A stretch of DNA of 64,000 nt from Rheum nobile. Taxonomy: Eukaryota; Streptophyta; Magnoliopsida; Caryophyllales; Polygonaceae. Position numbers and translations under genes: made by a program. This document shows, piece after piece, positions 11,189-23,089 of the stretch. Below the pieces are notes generated by a model that made no database searches, had not been told where the DNA came from, and worked only from the letters and a program-made list of their open reading frames with translations. Location: positions 14,756,001 through 14,820,000 of the forward strand of contig WOAB01000056.1 of the NCBI GenBank assembly GCA_027886185.1. Direction: 5' to 3'. The stretch's first letter is position 1. Every line of letters starts with the position of its first letter.

Positions 11189-13978
11189 ATGGCAAATGAA
11201 GATGATTTTTTCAACTTCAATAGTGGAGAAGATGTTTCAAGAGATTATCATCACAATGAAGTATGTTTTAAGTGTTTACTTTACATGTTAGTGGAAGTTA
11301 AGAATTTTATGGTTTTTTCTTGTGAATGTCTATATGTTTGAGTTGTTCTTTGGAAAAACAAACACTTTCTTAAGGTAATTCTCAATAGTTGTTCATCTTT
11401 GATTATGTTGTACTAAAAAGTTGAAGATTTTGTGTGTAAAACTGCATGTTTGAGTGTTTGGCGTTGTTATACTGAATTTTTACTATATCTTTGCAAGTTT
11501 AGAAACTTCGTTCGTGAACTGTTTTTTGAAAGAAAATCGCCCGTGATGAATGGATGTGCTTCGTCCGTCACGCATGGAATGCATCCATTCGTCATGTATG
11601 GAATGCATCCATTCGTCACGGATGGAATGCATCCATTCGTCACGGATGGAATGCATCCAAACGTCACGGATGGAATGCATCCATTTGTGACGGACGGATT
11701 TGTTTTACTAAAACTGCATGCTAACTTGTTTTTTTACTTCAACAGGAGAACAACGGTATTAACAATATATCCCTGAATGACTGGACATGGCACCATCGTC
11801 CTTTTCACTTGGGTTGTTCGACGAAAGTTGTGCACCTCAACAACCGCATATACCATTATTAGATGGTTTAGCTCGTAGTGCAATTTTGTCCGTAAGGTGG
11901 GAGGCTCCAGCTTAGTTTAGGTTCCCGACATTACACACACAGCCGCGGTTTATTTTTCCTACACCTGAAGAAGTAATTGTTTCGGAAGATTATTTAGAGA
12001 AGTTTACCACGGGTGAAGTATTCGGCTCCAGAGAAGATGCAATTAAATGGGCTAGACAAATTGGGTTTGATAATCACTTCTACATCACTATTGGTCGGGA
12101 TAGAAACCTTGGTGGAGGAAGCCTTCGGAAGACACGGGTGAATTGTGAAAAAGCGGGAATTTACATTCCTCAAGATGAAAACAAAGTAAGGGAAAGAACA
12201 AGGAGTAAAAAATGTGGGTGCCCATTCAGATTGTTGTGTCAAGAACAACCGAGAGACTCATGGAAGATCAAGGTAGTTGTTGGAACCCACAACCATGTCA
12301 TTGGTGATGACTTGTATGGACATGCATTCGTTGGCAGGATGACACCTGAGTAGAAGAAGTTGTGTAAGTCTATGACAGAAAATCATAATAAACCATCCAA
12401 GATTGCAACAACACTTAACCAGGACCCAAAAAAATGCACTAAAATGAAGCAAGTGTACAATGAAGTGTACAAGGTCCGACATAGTGGGATGGAAGGAAGA
12501 ACCATGGCCCAAGAGTTCTTCCACAAGTGTAAGGAGATCAACTAATTTATGAAGTATAGGTCTGATCCATAGACCAATAAGATCGCTGACATTTTCTTTG
12601 TCAGTCCATACTCCATGAAACTCCTAAAGGCATTTCCGTACGTCCTTTTGTTAGACTCCACATACAGCACAAACAGGTTAGTATAACACATCTATATGCT
12701 ATATCTACTTGTTGATATGTTTATTCATTATGCAATGACACATCTACTTGTGCATGTATGACTTGCCTTTTCTCGAAATTATAGGAGTCACGTCTACATG
12801 AAAGAACTACAATGTGGCGAGGGCATTTCTACAGCGTGAGCAAGAAGACAACTACGTGTGGGCCGCACAATAACGTTTTGAAATATTTAAAAAGTATCAA
12901 GTAACACCTACATGCCTAGTGACAAATCGTAAAAAGGCCTTGATGAATGCTTTAGATAGACTCTTTCCAAGTGCAAAGTATATCCTCTGTAGGCACCATG
13001 TGAAGAAGAACATAGAGGACCATGCTAAGAAGGAGATGAAGGATAAAATTTTGGGTACAAGGTTTGCAAATACATACTAGAATTTATTCAAGCAAACAAC
13101 TGTACCCGAGTACGAGATGGAGTTGTGCAGAATTGAGTCGGAATAGAGGGCTTGGCCACGTACGACTCAATATGTAAGAAACAGTTGGCTGATCCTGTAT
13201 AGGGAAAGACTCGTGTCAGCTTGGACATATATTGTTTTCACGCTTGGAACTTTCACGACAAACAGGTTAGTACATTGTCCAATTTGTACTGCATGCTGTA
13301 TATACTGCATTTGCTAAATTTTCACTACATTCTGTTCTTTGCATAAATTGTCCGTCACGTGTGGACAGAACATAAACATTGCGTATGATCAAACTGTAAA
13401 CTCTTTTGTACTAACTATATGGTTGAAGGAGCACACTCTAGTTTGAAAGACTTATTGACTACTCCACATGGTAGTCTAGACACGATATTCGGTCAATATC
13501 ATTCATCATGACTCTTGTGATAAAAGCTGATGTTTTCAAGCTGTTGAAGTACAAAGTATCTAAGGTTGCACTTAACCGCTTGACGGAGGAATACGAAAAA
13601 GGGAAAAATCCATTTTGTTACAAGATCTGCAGATGCCAGATGAGGGTGAGAGATGGATTGTCGTGTGTGCATGACATCACTAGAAATGTGACGAGTTCAA
13701 TCCCTATTAAGCCTTCAGTGTTGCATCAGTTTTAGAGACGATTGAGTTTGTCAGAAGTGTAAGACGAAGGTGAGATTGAGGTGAAGCGCAGAGTCGCGAG
13801 ATCTTTGATGGATCAATTTTATACGGATCAGTTCCTCAATCTGTCAGCAGATGATCAAGAAAAATGTGTCTCGCGACTTTACGACATAGCTCGCCTCGAG
13901 GGGACTAGTATGCAAGAGCCGGCTATTGTGAGGCATAAGGGACAGCCAATGGGAGCTCCAAACAAATATTACCACTAA
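11189..13978 (+). pseudogene. FAR1/MULE-type transposase, degenerate
   Basis: A start at 11189 (MANEDDFFNFNSGED) is followed by a tandem-repeat region, then a FAR1-type DNA-binding domain at about 11970-12350 (VFGSREDAIKWARQIGF, VNCEKAGIYIP, KKCGCPFRLLC, VVGTHNHVIGDD). The transposase core follows: PYVLLLDSTYSTNR near 12635, QREQEDNYVWAA near 12830, and NALDRLFPSAKYILCRHHVKK near 12950. A SWIM-type zinc finger closes it (CRCQMRVRDGLSCVHDI at about 13627-13680). This order is standard for autonomous plant MULEs, where the protein cuts and moves the element. Apparent introns lie at about 12676-12783 and 13264-13370. Many in-frame stops and shifts show it is dead. Confidence 0.85.
11557..11697 (+). 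repeat. 24-bp tandem repeat inside the MULE gene
   Basis: About five units of 24 bp, each holding GGAATGCATCC and CGTCACGG. Because 24 is a multiple of three, the unit reads as the octapeptide MHPFVTDG on + and stays open on - as well. Units 3-5 differ by one to three bases. Confidence 0.85.
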
Positions 13979-14105
13979 AAGACATCCATCTTCATGGGAG
14001 TATACAAACAAAGATATTGAAGGGACACCTTCCAAGAAGCAACGAGGTAGGCCATCAAAGCCCACTAGTACACCTTCACCAAACCCTAAAGCTCCTACGA
14101 CTCCT

Positions 14106-14893
14106 TTGAGGACATCTCAGGTTAGAGTTCCCAATAATCCAGTGGGTCAAATGTTTCCACCACCTTATATGCCTCCACAGTCCTTCATTAAAGACTATGA
14201 GCCGTATAAGGGTATAGTTCTGTCATGTATGCACGAACACTTGAACGGTTACTTTGCTATTGTTGGTGATGAAAACTGTGGATACAGAGCCGTTGCAGAT
14301 AAACTAGGCCTCGGGCATGAACAATGGAGGATCGTCCGGTGATCCATGATTGATAAGGTGAAAGAAATTTGAGAATTGTATGCTCAGACTTGCCTATTTG
14401 AGACGACGCTAGAAAGAGTACTAGAACAACTTACATGGTTTGACTCTGGGAAGGCCCCAGAGAAGACTTGGATGGTGGTTCCAGATATGGGTTGTCTGGT
14501 CGCTTCTGCATTCAATTGTGCAGTTGTCGTGGTGGGTGGTGTAAACACTACTTTCTTGCCTTTGCAAGCGGATCCACATCATCCCAGAGGTGCTAAGCTT
14601 AAGATGATCTGCATCTGTCATGTTGACAAGGAGAGACATTTTATTTCGGTACAATACTAATCATTTAATTATTTTATATTTATTATTTGAACCCGTGAAC
14701 TAGGCAACTGAGTGCGTTCTTCATTCTTTTGTAGATGGCCCTATCAGAGGCGTCACCATTGCCTCCAGTATTTGTCATGTGGGAGCATGCACATGATGCA
14801 TCTGCTGCTTGTCTGTATGATCTATTCGTTCCTCAACTAATGGCGTTCGGACCTTTTTCCACAAGAAAGAGACGAGGTCGCAAGCCGACTTAA
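14106..14893 (+). pseudogene. OTU-like cysteine protease domain of the MULE, degenerate
   Basis: The stretch YFAIVGDENCGYRAVADKLG near 14250-14310 matches the catalytic Asp/Cys box of OTU deubiquitinase-like proteins (DGNCGFRA form), here with Asp-Glu-Asn-Cys. Next come WMVVPDMGCLVASAFN and CNCAVVVVG-like strands, then HVDKERHFISVQY, which supplies the expected late His. A basic C-terminus (RKRRGRKPT) ends at the stop at 14891. Plant MULEs often carry such an OTU domain after the transposase. Stops at 14341 and 14371, and another before the last exon at about 14734, break the frame. Confidence 0.75.
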
Positions 14894-15507
14894 ATGCTAT
14901 TGTACTCGTACATTGTAATGCTATTGTGATCCATTATTGTAATGCTATTGTAAGCCGAATTAAATGCTATTGTACTCGCCTTGGCGCTTAAGAGATCTTT
15001 GTTTTCTGTCCCATCTTTGGAGAAGTATAACTTTTTCTACATAACCCCTAATAGAGTGATTCCAACTCCAGATTAAAGATCAAGATGTCAACTATAACTC
15101 CTCCAAATTTCAACGTGTTTGGACCAAGGAATCAAACGTTATGGCGATTCCAAAATCGTGTCGTAGTTCTGTAAACTGGCACGGTTTGCTACAAACCGTG
15201 CCCTAGACCGTGCGCACTTAATGAGACATTGATTTAGCTTCTGTAAAGTGGCAAACCGTCCCATGCTCCGCTTCACTTTCTGTAAATCTGCATGGCTTGT
15301 GACAAACCGTGCAGTTATGTCACAAACCGTGCCAATTCCATTGGGCTCGAATTGTTATTTTTTCGACCCCTTTTATTTTAGGACTGTATAGATACTTTTT
15401 CTAGGTTTTTTAGGGACTCTGTTATGTTATCTTCTGTCTTTTTTTGCCACTCTCTCTAGCCCTAGGTGTTTTTGGAGTTCCATTGAAGATTTGTGAAGAT
15501 TTGAGAT
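14894..15507. repeat. MULE 3' region with AATGCTATTGT and CAAACCGTGCC repeats
   Basis: Just after the OTU stop, AATGCTATTGT occurs four times within 90 bp. From 15178 there is a perfect palindrome with 11-bp arms (GGCACGGTTTG / CAAACCGTGCC, loop CTA), and three more CAAACCGT words follow before 15345. No gene is seen. Confidence 0.6.
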
Positions 15508-16177
15508 TGTTTCCCTGAATTAGATCAAGTATTTCTAACAAATTACCAAACAAATCCAAAATACCATGACCTAAATCACCTTAGACGGGGTAACGAGTCG
15601 ATCGGATAATATAAAATAAATTCAAACCAAATAAACAATCAACCACGTAAAGAATAGATGCAAAATTATAGTGTGATATATTGATCAAATGATGATAGAA
15701 TCGAATCGATATACAACTTATCCTTGAGGAATAAGAGATCAGGTCTTGTCCGACCGGCTGTAATCAGATAATTCTCTAGTGGAATTGAACGTAGATCAAT
15801 ATGCTAACAAGCTTTTTCGAGAGCTGAGTAGGTGAGTGTTGCTCGTAGACGTGTCGTATGTCGATCGTTCTCTCATGGTCTATTTATGGTATCTTCTCCT
15901 TTCGCCCGTTACTATCTTCGTGATATTCTCCTATTTATTCCTATACGTAATCTCCGGGATCCTTCCTTAATAGCATAAAAATTTTGGGCTTGATTTGGTT
16001 ACCGTTTGCCTCTGATCGAGGAATTAATGCTCTAGGCGAAATCTTCGGAGCTGGTCGGATCCCATGCGTTTGAGGAGTGTCCGACGCTTCCCTCTAGTCT
16101 CTTCTGGCCTTCTTCTTCGCTTGGATCTTGGTCAAATCTGCTTGCACCGATTCCTTTGGAGCATGTTGGGCCCAACA
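15508..16177 (-). repeat. 3' LTR of a Tat-type gypsy element
   Basis: The right end is clear: CCCAACA at 16171-16177, which on - starts the LTR as TGTTGGGCCCAACA, directly after a purine-rich tract (ACTTGGGGCTAT). The left end is inferred from TGTTTCCCTG at 15508 and may be off by tens of bases. TATA-like sequence on - lies near 15880. The matching 5' LTR is not in the window. Confidence 0.55.
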
Positions 16178-16452
16178 ATAGCCCCAAGTTGTTTTGGGCT
16201 CAAGGTAGCTGCGAAACGGGAGTCCAAACAACTTCCCTTCCACACGATCTCCACCCTCCGATCTAGGCGCAACAAGCGAGTGCTACGTGGCGACAATCTC
16301 GTGGCGTGATGGGACGTCTCTATGATCTGACGTTTCCCTCCATAAATCCGAATTAAGGTCTGACGGTTTTACTTCATCTTCTTCCCTTTGCTCTCTGATT
16401 TGGTAGGTTTCAAAAAATTGTTTTTCGATTCCCCCCTCTTTCTGTTCTGGAA

Positions 16453-18135
16453 ATGGTTTCCAGCGATTCTTCTGAGTCGTCTGCTACTCACTCGAACTCG
16501 AGCAAGAATGAGGCTCCCTCCATTTTCCTTTTGAAGGAGGCTGATGCTCTGATGGGGATGCTGACGGAGGCAAAGTTGGAGCAGATCCTCCAAGTCGGAG
16601 GCTTTCCTCCTGAGACGGTCGCGAGGTTGCCTCATCCGGACGAGAGAGCTGACGCTTGTTATGAGGGATGGATTTGTTTCTATGCCTACCCATTTCGGAT
16701 AGGCCATACGTTTCCGTTTTCTTCTCTTGTCAGGGATTTTCTAGCGACTATGGCGCTTGTGCCGTGTCAGGTCATGCCACAAGCGTGGCGGATCCTTAGG
16801 GTTTTAGATCTGTTGAACTCTCAGTCTGGGGCCGGTTTCAATTTTGACGCCATGTGGTACAATTACTCTCTGGGGTCGAAGAGTTCCTCTCGAGTCCAGT
16901 TGTGTATCCGTCCGGGTCGAAAGCCCTTGGTTGCAACCTTGTTGTAAACGACCGTGGATGGGGGTCGAAGTTCTTCTTCGTCAAGCGTTCGTCTCTGGAG
17001 AAGGGGGGTGACTGCTCGTTTTTGCTGTCAGAGTGGCGAGTCGAGAGTACGTATTCGACTTCTCTTTGCCCATTTTTAAGTGTTTTAACATTTTGCTTAA
17101 CTCTTCTTTTTTATAGTCCCTGAGGCTGAAGATTTGGAAGTGGATGCTCAGTCGGAAGGTCTAACCAAAATTATCCTTGGTATCCCTGCGTCGGAGCGGA
17201 AATTCATAAACGTCAACCTGTTGTCGGTCGCCCCCACCACTCAGGACGTCATGTCGACTCTTTCGTAATCCCGGGTTAAGTGTAGGTTTTTTGTTTGAGT
17301 CATGTATCTTTAGTCGTGTGCTCGCGTCTTACGTTATGTCTGATATGTCAGCGTCTCCAGCTGGTCGGTCAAGTGCTCGTTTGAAGGGAGTGTCTGGGAA
17401 GGGTCTGATAGAGCATAGGTTCGCGGCGGCTAGGGCCTCGTCGAGTAAATCGACGCCGGCTGAGTCATCGCTTCCAGCCAAAGTCGGCTCGAAAAGGAAG
17501 ACAGGTGTTTCTCCTGACGACGGGAAGGTGGTGGACATTTTAAAGAAGAGGTCGACGGTCGCTCGTGGAGTCAAAAAGATCGACTCGGTCGGTCGATCGA
17601 TTGCCGATCTTTTCCATGCTCAGGATCTGACTCTGAAGTCTGAAGTCGATGGTGTCTCTCACTTGGATTGCATTGGCGAAGCGGGGTGTTCTGCGTGGAA
17701 GGTAAGTCGTCTTGTCGAGTCTCAAGTTTATATGTTTTCTTTCTTGTAAAACTGGTTGTTGTTGTTTTTTTTTGTCTTTCTTTTTTCAGACTTTTCAGCT
17801 TCTCTTGGGTGCGTATTCTGGAGTCAAGGAGATGGTTGCTAAGGCTGAAGACTGCTAGGTCAGAGTCCGACCTGGCGTCTCTGAAGACCAAGGTAGAAGG
17901 AGTCGAAAGCCGTTTCAGGGACGCTGAGCGTCGCTTCGCTAGGGAGCTGAAGAGTTGCCAAGACGAGTTGGACGTTTGTCGGAGGGAGCTCATCGAGAGT
18001 CAGACAAGTGTTGAAGAGAGGGTTAAGCAGGCTAAGATCGAGGTTGGTCGGGTCGCAGGCGACGTAGGCACTTTTTACGCGTTGAAGTCGCGTGTCGAGA
18101 TGATTGAAGAGTTTGAAGAGGGCAAACAAGAGACC
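16453..18135 (+). pseudogene. Antisense additional ORF of the Tat-type element (Transposase_28-like)
   Basis: A start at 16453 opens a protein with the pattern of the Pfam 'putative gypsy type transposon' domain: LPHPDERADACYEGWICFYA, then FPFSSLVRDFLATMALVPCQ, then MPQAWRIL and YNYSL. A frameshift follows near 16930, after which VNDRGWGSKFFFVK continues in another frame. Later exons add a Ser/Lys-rich region (17338-17702) and a long coiled coil (about 17850-18135, Glu/Arg/Leu heptads). It lies between the integrase (on -) and the 3' LTR, opposite in sense to pol. That is a known place for extra ORFs in Tat-lineage elements. Its function is not known. A CACTA end cuts it off at 18138. Confidence 0.65.
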
Positions 18136-18137
18136 TG

Positions 18138-18376
18138 CACTAGTGGAAAAAACCCTAATAGAGGCGGGTATTTGGACACTTATTGAGGCGAACACCGTTC
18201 GCTTCAAATGAGGGGGCTGCAACAAGTGGGGACCCTTTTTGAGGCGGGCAATATACGCCTCTAAAAGCCACTTGTTGAGGCGGGCCTCTATAGGCCCGCC
18301 TCAACAAGTGCCTCACTATGGCGCCAAAGTGAGGCACTTTTAGAGGCGGGCCTATGTAGGCCCGCCTCTAAAAGTC
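18138..18376 (+). mobile_element. CACTA-type transposon end with nested hairpins
   Basis: It opens with CACTAGTGGAAAAAACCC, a CACTA-superfamily terminus, then repeats of GAGGCGGGC. Three perfect inverted repeats follow back to back: 18269-18310 (19-bp arms, loop CTAT), 18308-18337 (9-bp arms) and 18336-18375 (19-bp arms, loop TG). Such subterminal repeats are typical of CACTA elements. No inverted CACTAG end is found downstream, so this is a truncated end or a short derivative. Confidence 0.65.
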
Positions 18377-18476
18377 CGACCCGACTCCTACTGAAGGTAA
18401 CGCTGCGACCCCTGACTCTTGACTTTTTCGTAAACGACTTGTGGTCCCACCTGCGTGTGGGTAGAATATTTTCTGG

Positions 18477-18591
18477 TTTGGCGACCCGTCCACCATCGCG
18501 GGTCACAAAATATATTTTTTAAGAATGCTGGAAGTCCTATATGAGTATAGGCAGACAATATGTTTTGGCGACCCGTCCACCATCGCGGGTC
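18477..18591. repeat. 28-bp direct repeat pair
   Basis: The 28-bp sequence starting TTTGGCGACCCGTCCACC is present at 18477-18504 and 18564-18591, 87 bp apart, identical by eye. It lies in the gypsy 3' region between the CACTA end and the integrase. Confidence 0.8.
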
Positions 18592-19137
18592 GCATGGATG
18601 TAAAAAAAGTTAGACTTTTATTGACGTAATCTGTTTTACAAAGGGTCGATCTTGTTTCATGTCCGTGTGTTTTGTCGGATTCTTCTAGAGAAGATAATCG
18701 TGACGCCTTTGTTCTGTGTCGGGTTTGCCCGTGTGCTCCGTCGAATAGGGCTTTTCCGCATCGTGTAAACAAGGAGGCCTGCAAATGTATACATTTTTGT
18801 TTAGTCATGACTTAGTGTTATGCCGAGGAGGAAAGCAATATGTCTTTATTACGTAGATGTAATAAGGTGTTTTGACCTTATGTATTGTATAAGGCAGGTG
18901 GTGTGCCGGCGTGCCTCTGGTATTCATCTCCTCGTGTTCCGATCGATCGTGTAAATGTAATGTAAGCACTTTTGTGTGACTGGATCCAGCTTGTATGTCG
19001 ATGTCGTCTTGTACTTAGGATTGCAAGAAAAATGTCCTTGCTAGATGTGAGTACTCAGGTTTATGAAATAGAATTGAGTTTGTAACAACGAATAGCACAT
19101 GAAAAGTGAAAGAATATTAGCGCCTTACTTTGCGGGT
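18592..19137. other. Gypsy element spacer between extra ORF and integrase
   Basis: No coding or terminal signal is visible. It is assigned to the Tat-type element by position only. Confidence 0.5.
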
Positions 19138-19870
19138 CTAGAAGTGATATAGCTTCAGATATGTCGCGTTCCAACTTCTTAGGATTGGCCGTTCGTCTTT
19201 ATCCTCCAGCTGGTATGCTCCATGTCCGACTACTTCCTTGACGAGATAGGGACCTTCCCACTGAGGCGCGAGCTTTCCGTCGGTCGGATTCTTGGTGTTT
19301 TGGAATGTCTTTCTAAGGACCCAATCGCCAACTTTGAAGACTTTGGCTCGAATGTTTTTGTTGTAACTTCTTGCGACCTGTTGTTGGAACTTGACCATTC
19401 TAATTCTGGCTTTCTCCCTAGTCTCATCCACAGTATCCAAGTTGTGTGCTAACTCGACGTCATTCTGCTCATTTGTCTGGAGGCTGTAACGGGTTGTCAG
19501 AACTAATAGTTCGGCGGGAATGACCGCTTCACTTCCGTAGACGAGCGAGAATGGCGATTGCTCGGTCGCGTTCTTGGGGTGGTCCTGTCGGACCAGAGGA
19601 TAAGAGGAAGTTCGTCTGGCCATTTCCCTTTAGCCCCTGTGAGGCGTTTTTTTAGGTTATTGATGATGATCTTGTTGCTAGACTCGGCTTGTCCGTTGAA
19701 TTGTGGATACCGAGGAGTGGACGTGATCAGTTTGATGTTCCACTGGTCGCAAAAGGCTTGAGTCTTATGACTGATGAATTGGGAGCCATTGTCGCACAAG
19801 ATTTCTGATGGGACGCCAAATCTTTATCCTTTTTGCTTCCGTTTTGTCGTTGGGTAGGATACCGTCTTTT
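19138..19870 (-). pseudogene. Integrase of the Tat-type gypsy element, C-terminal half, frameshifted
   Basis: Read on -, the first part (19799-19503) has DNGSQFISHKTQAFCDQWNI and FNGQAESSNKIIINNLKKRL. These are the second Asp and the Glu of the DDE integrase core. The frame then shifts near 19610; the second ORF (19623-19138) has SPFSLVYGSEAVIPAEL, a Lys/Arg-rich helical stretch and the C-terminal GPY box (LAPQWEGPYLVKEVVGHGAY). Integrase inserts element DNA into the host chromosome. The upstream, N-terminal half was separated from it by the hAT-like insertion at 19889. Confidence 0.85.
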
Positions 19871-19888
19871 ATCCATCTGATGTAAGAC

Positions 19889-21470
19889 CTGGCAATCGGG
19901 TCGGGCGGGCGGGTTCGGGTCTGAGTACTGTCGGGTTCTGGTTATTTCGGGTCAGGTCATTTCGGGTCTAAAATTTATCGGGTCAAACCAGGTCGGGTTA
20001 TTACGGGTTTATTGCCGGTTCGGGTAAACTCAATGGGTCGAGTTACGCAATTTTTTCCTGATTTTTTTGTTAATTTAATTTGCTTTAATTTACAAAATAT
20101 TTATATTAAGTTTTTTTTCCACATGGCTATCTATCGTTCAATTTTAATCCCGGTAAAAATAATGTTATCATAATGCCTTAACTCTTAATTTTAACATCTT
20201 AGTTCTATTTTATTAAAACTATCTTATAAATTTATACAATATAATCATTTTCATCAAATATTAGGAGTGAAAATCATAACCATAAGTAACCCAAATCCTC
20301 ATATAAACCAAAATTCAAATGTAACAAACAAAAAAATCTAACTATGACTCATTACAAATCAAGCTATTCCATACCATCCACATAAAGTAAACACAGAAAG
20401 AAAGGAATTGAAGAGTTGATGATAGCAATATTCCTAATGCCATATATAATCTGAAATGACGAAGGTAACTGCAAATCTACGTTGTACTAAAATGACATTC
20501 CAGACGAAGCCATGAAACAATATTCCTAATGCCATATATAATCTGAAATGACGAATTTGAGGCCTTAACATGAAACGATTTTCATTATACCACCAGGGCA
20601 CCGAGTATTAAAAGTTGCAGGAATATCTTTTCATTGAATTGTGACAATAAAAGAGAACATGCAAAAGCACAAATTCAAGTAGCAGTAGAGTTCTAAGATA
20701 GCCTTTCAGTTGACCAAAATCAATTCAAGCAAAATCGAACAATTCAACGGGAAATAGGAGACACAAAACCTCGACAATCAAGATTACAAAACTACGAAAA
20801 CGAAATCTCAAGATAACAGTCTTCAGATTCAGAACCCTAGCACAGGAATTCGGCAACCAATAATTCGATTCCAGTAGGAGAGAATTGAACATAGAGAAAT
20901 AGGAAGATGACGAGAGGTATAAGAAAGATGACGAATTGATCCAATAGGAAGATGACGAGATGAAGGAGAGAATTGAGAATCAAAGTACCTAGGCGAGGCG
21001 AGGCGACTGGCGAGGTTGGAGGAGATCAGCAGATTGGACGAGGCAAGGTGCCGCCGCCGGCGAGGCGAGGCGAGGAGTTGTGCACCCTGCGTTGAACTTG
21101 TGAAAGAATGGAGGCAAGCTGCCGGCGAGGCGAGGTCCCGAGGAGCTGCGGATAAACCCTAAAATTTGGAGGAGGCGAGGTCCCGAGGAGGCAAACCGTG
21201 TGAAAGAAAAGAATGGAAAAAAATAAACCCTAAAATTTGGGGAAATTTTAGGGTAGAATTTAGGATGAGCGCCTGATTTTATTTTTCCTTCAATTTCCCG
21301 CCTTTTTTTTATTCATCGGTTTGACCCGACCCGACCCGTTTTTGACCCAAAAATTTTCCGAGTCATCGGGTTTGATTGAAAACGGGTTTCGGGTTCAACT
21401 TTACGGGTTATGACCCAAAAAATTTCGGTCGAAACGGGTCGGGTTATCGGGTTGGGTCATATTTTGCCAG
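19889..21470. mobile_element. hAT-like non-autonomous element inserted in the gypsy pol gene
   Basis: Ends are CTGGCAATCGGGTCGGG on the left and CCCGATAACCCGACCC then TTGCCAG on the right, inverted. GGGTCGGGTT-type words are repeated for about 150 bp inside each end. Flanks share only GTAAG (19882-19886 and 21471-21475), so the 8-bp duplication has decayed. Coding sequence of the gypsy element resumes on both sides, which confirms an insertion. The interior has a 38-bp exact duplication (20426-20463, 20518-20555) and a GGCGAGGCGAGG-rich stretch (20985-21190). No transposase is seen. Confidence 0.72.
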
Positions 21471-21743
21471 GTAAGGTAACGTCCAGTCGTCATGACCGTT
21501 GACAATGTCTTCTTCTGGTTGGTCGTCTATCTCCAACGTGACGAGTTCTTCCAGCGGTGTACTCAAATCCTTGGGTGTTTTTGGAACAGTTGGTGTTGTG
21601 ATGTGTGCCAGTGGGATGTTTGGGAATTCATTTGGGTCCAAGACGGACCCTAGGTTGGCTAGTGCGTCAGCCTGAGCGTTGAGATCTCTGGGAACTTGTC
21701 TGATGTCGAACTTTTGGAATTGGTTGATTAGTTTCTTGGCCAC
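21471..21743 (-). pseudogene. RNase H C-terminus and linker of the Tat-type gypsy element
   Basis: On - it reads KKLINQFQKFDIRQVPRDLN followed by AQADALANLGS, the characteristic end of a Ty3/gypsy RNase H (the RVPRxxNxxADALAxLAS box). An acidic linker with a DDWTLPYL motif leads into integrase. The hAT-like element interrupts it on the left; an Athila-type LTR cuts it at 21744 on the right. Confidence 0.82.
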
Positions 21744-23089
21744 TGACGTGGCCGAAATATGCGCTGCAAATATCGTTGAATGGCCTAGTCAAAGTAAATG
21801 TCCTAACAGACCTACTAAACAGATGTATAGTAAGCAAGTAAGGGTTGAACCCACAGGAAAGATCTGATACAGTATGCAATTATGATTGACAAGTAACCAG
21901 AAAGGGGGGTTTTAGTTATCAAAGAGAGCAAAACAAACAAGTTTGATTGATGAGAAAATATGATTGGGGAAAATTGTTCCACTAGAACAAGATCCACAAT
22001 ACAGAGATATAATTTGATCACAGAAATCTATTCAATCCAAGTTCTTTCACTATTCTTATGGTTGTTCCCACCCTGATCTTAAGTATTGTCAATTCTCATA
22101 GTTGTTGATAGACTTATCACAATATCAATGGAAGAAAACCTTACCACTAACAAAGCAATAGCAATGCACACAAGGATATAGGATACATGCAAATAGAAGA
22201 AAATCTTACTATTTAACATGCAAATGATTCTCACTCACGATTGCGCACTCGTATTCCACTATATGCAACAATCGTGTATGCTACTAGATATGCACTCGTA
22301 TTCCACTATATGCAAACCCTAGCAATTGATAAATATTACTCAACCTAGTTGATCAGGCTATGAAGAATAACAATAAATCAGTATTCAATATTACCAAGAG
22401 AATCAAACCAACGCATATAAGAATAAGAACAAGGAATAGAAATCTCACAAACACATCAACTGTATTGCTTCAAACGTCTAGTAGAACAAAGGGAAATTAG
22501 TGCTCCATCAAAGGTGAATGAAACCCTAATAAGAAAAACAACGATGATAATAATAAGTGTCTGCTTAAAGTCTCTGGCTTAAAGTTGTCTGCCTCTTAAC
22601 CTAGAAAGAGGTCATAAATAGGTTTTTGAAAATAAAGTTAACCTAATGCAAATAACAAAGGAAATAAAATAATAGCAATAAAGAAATCCAAAAATGCATA
22701 AAAGGAAATAAGTTTGTGCTGGCCGCGAGGCGTAACGTGCCCACCGCGGGGCGGTAAGGTCCACCGCGGGGCCTTCAATCTTCTCTGAGAACCACCGCCG
22801 GGTCGCGGTGGCTCTGGCGCGGGGCGGTGAATGTTGCCCGCCTTCTCTCTTCAGCTCCTCTTCTTCTTCTCTTCTGCTCTTCATTACTACCAAGTGTTGG
22901 TAGTCTTCTTCATTAAACTCCAGCAGAACCTTCTCCATCTTCATCATCTCCATCTAAGCTGTAAAACCCTGGATATCTTCACTTCTTTCCACAACTTCTG
23001 GATTACAGACTTAGCCACAAATCTCATCCTAAACTCCTCTAAATAATGCTAATAATTTCTAGTAGAGGTGCATGAAATGACACCTATCA
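21744..23089 (-). repeat. Left LTR of the deleted Athila-type element
   Basis: 1346 bp, starting TGACGTGGCC on + and ending CACCTATCA. It contains the GC-rich CACCGCGGGGCGG words at about 22738-22830 and the paired CGTATTCCACTATATGCA words at 22250 and 22300. Confidence 0.85.
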
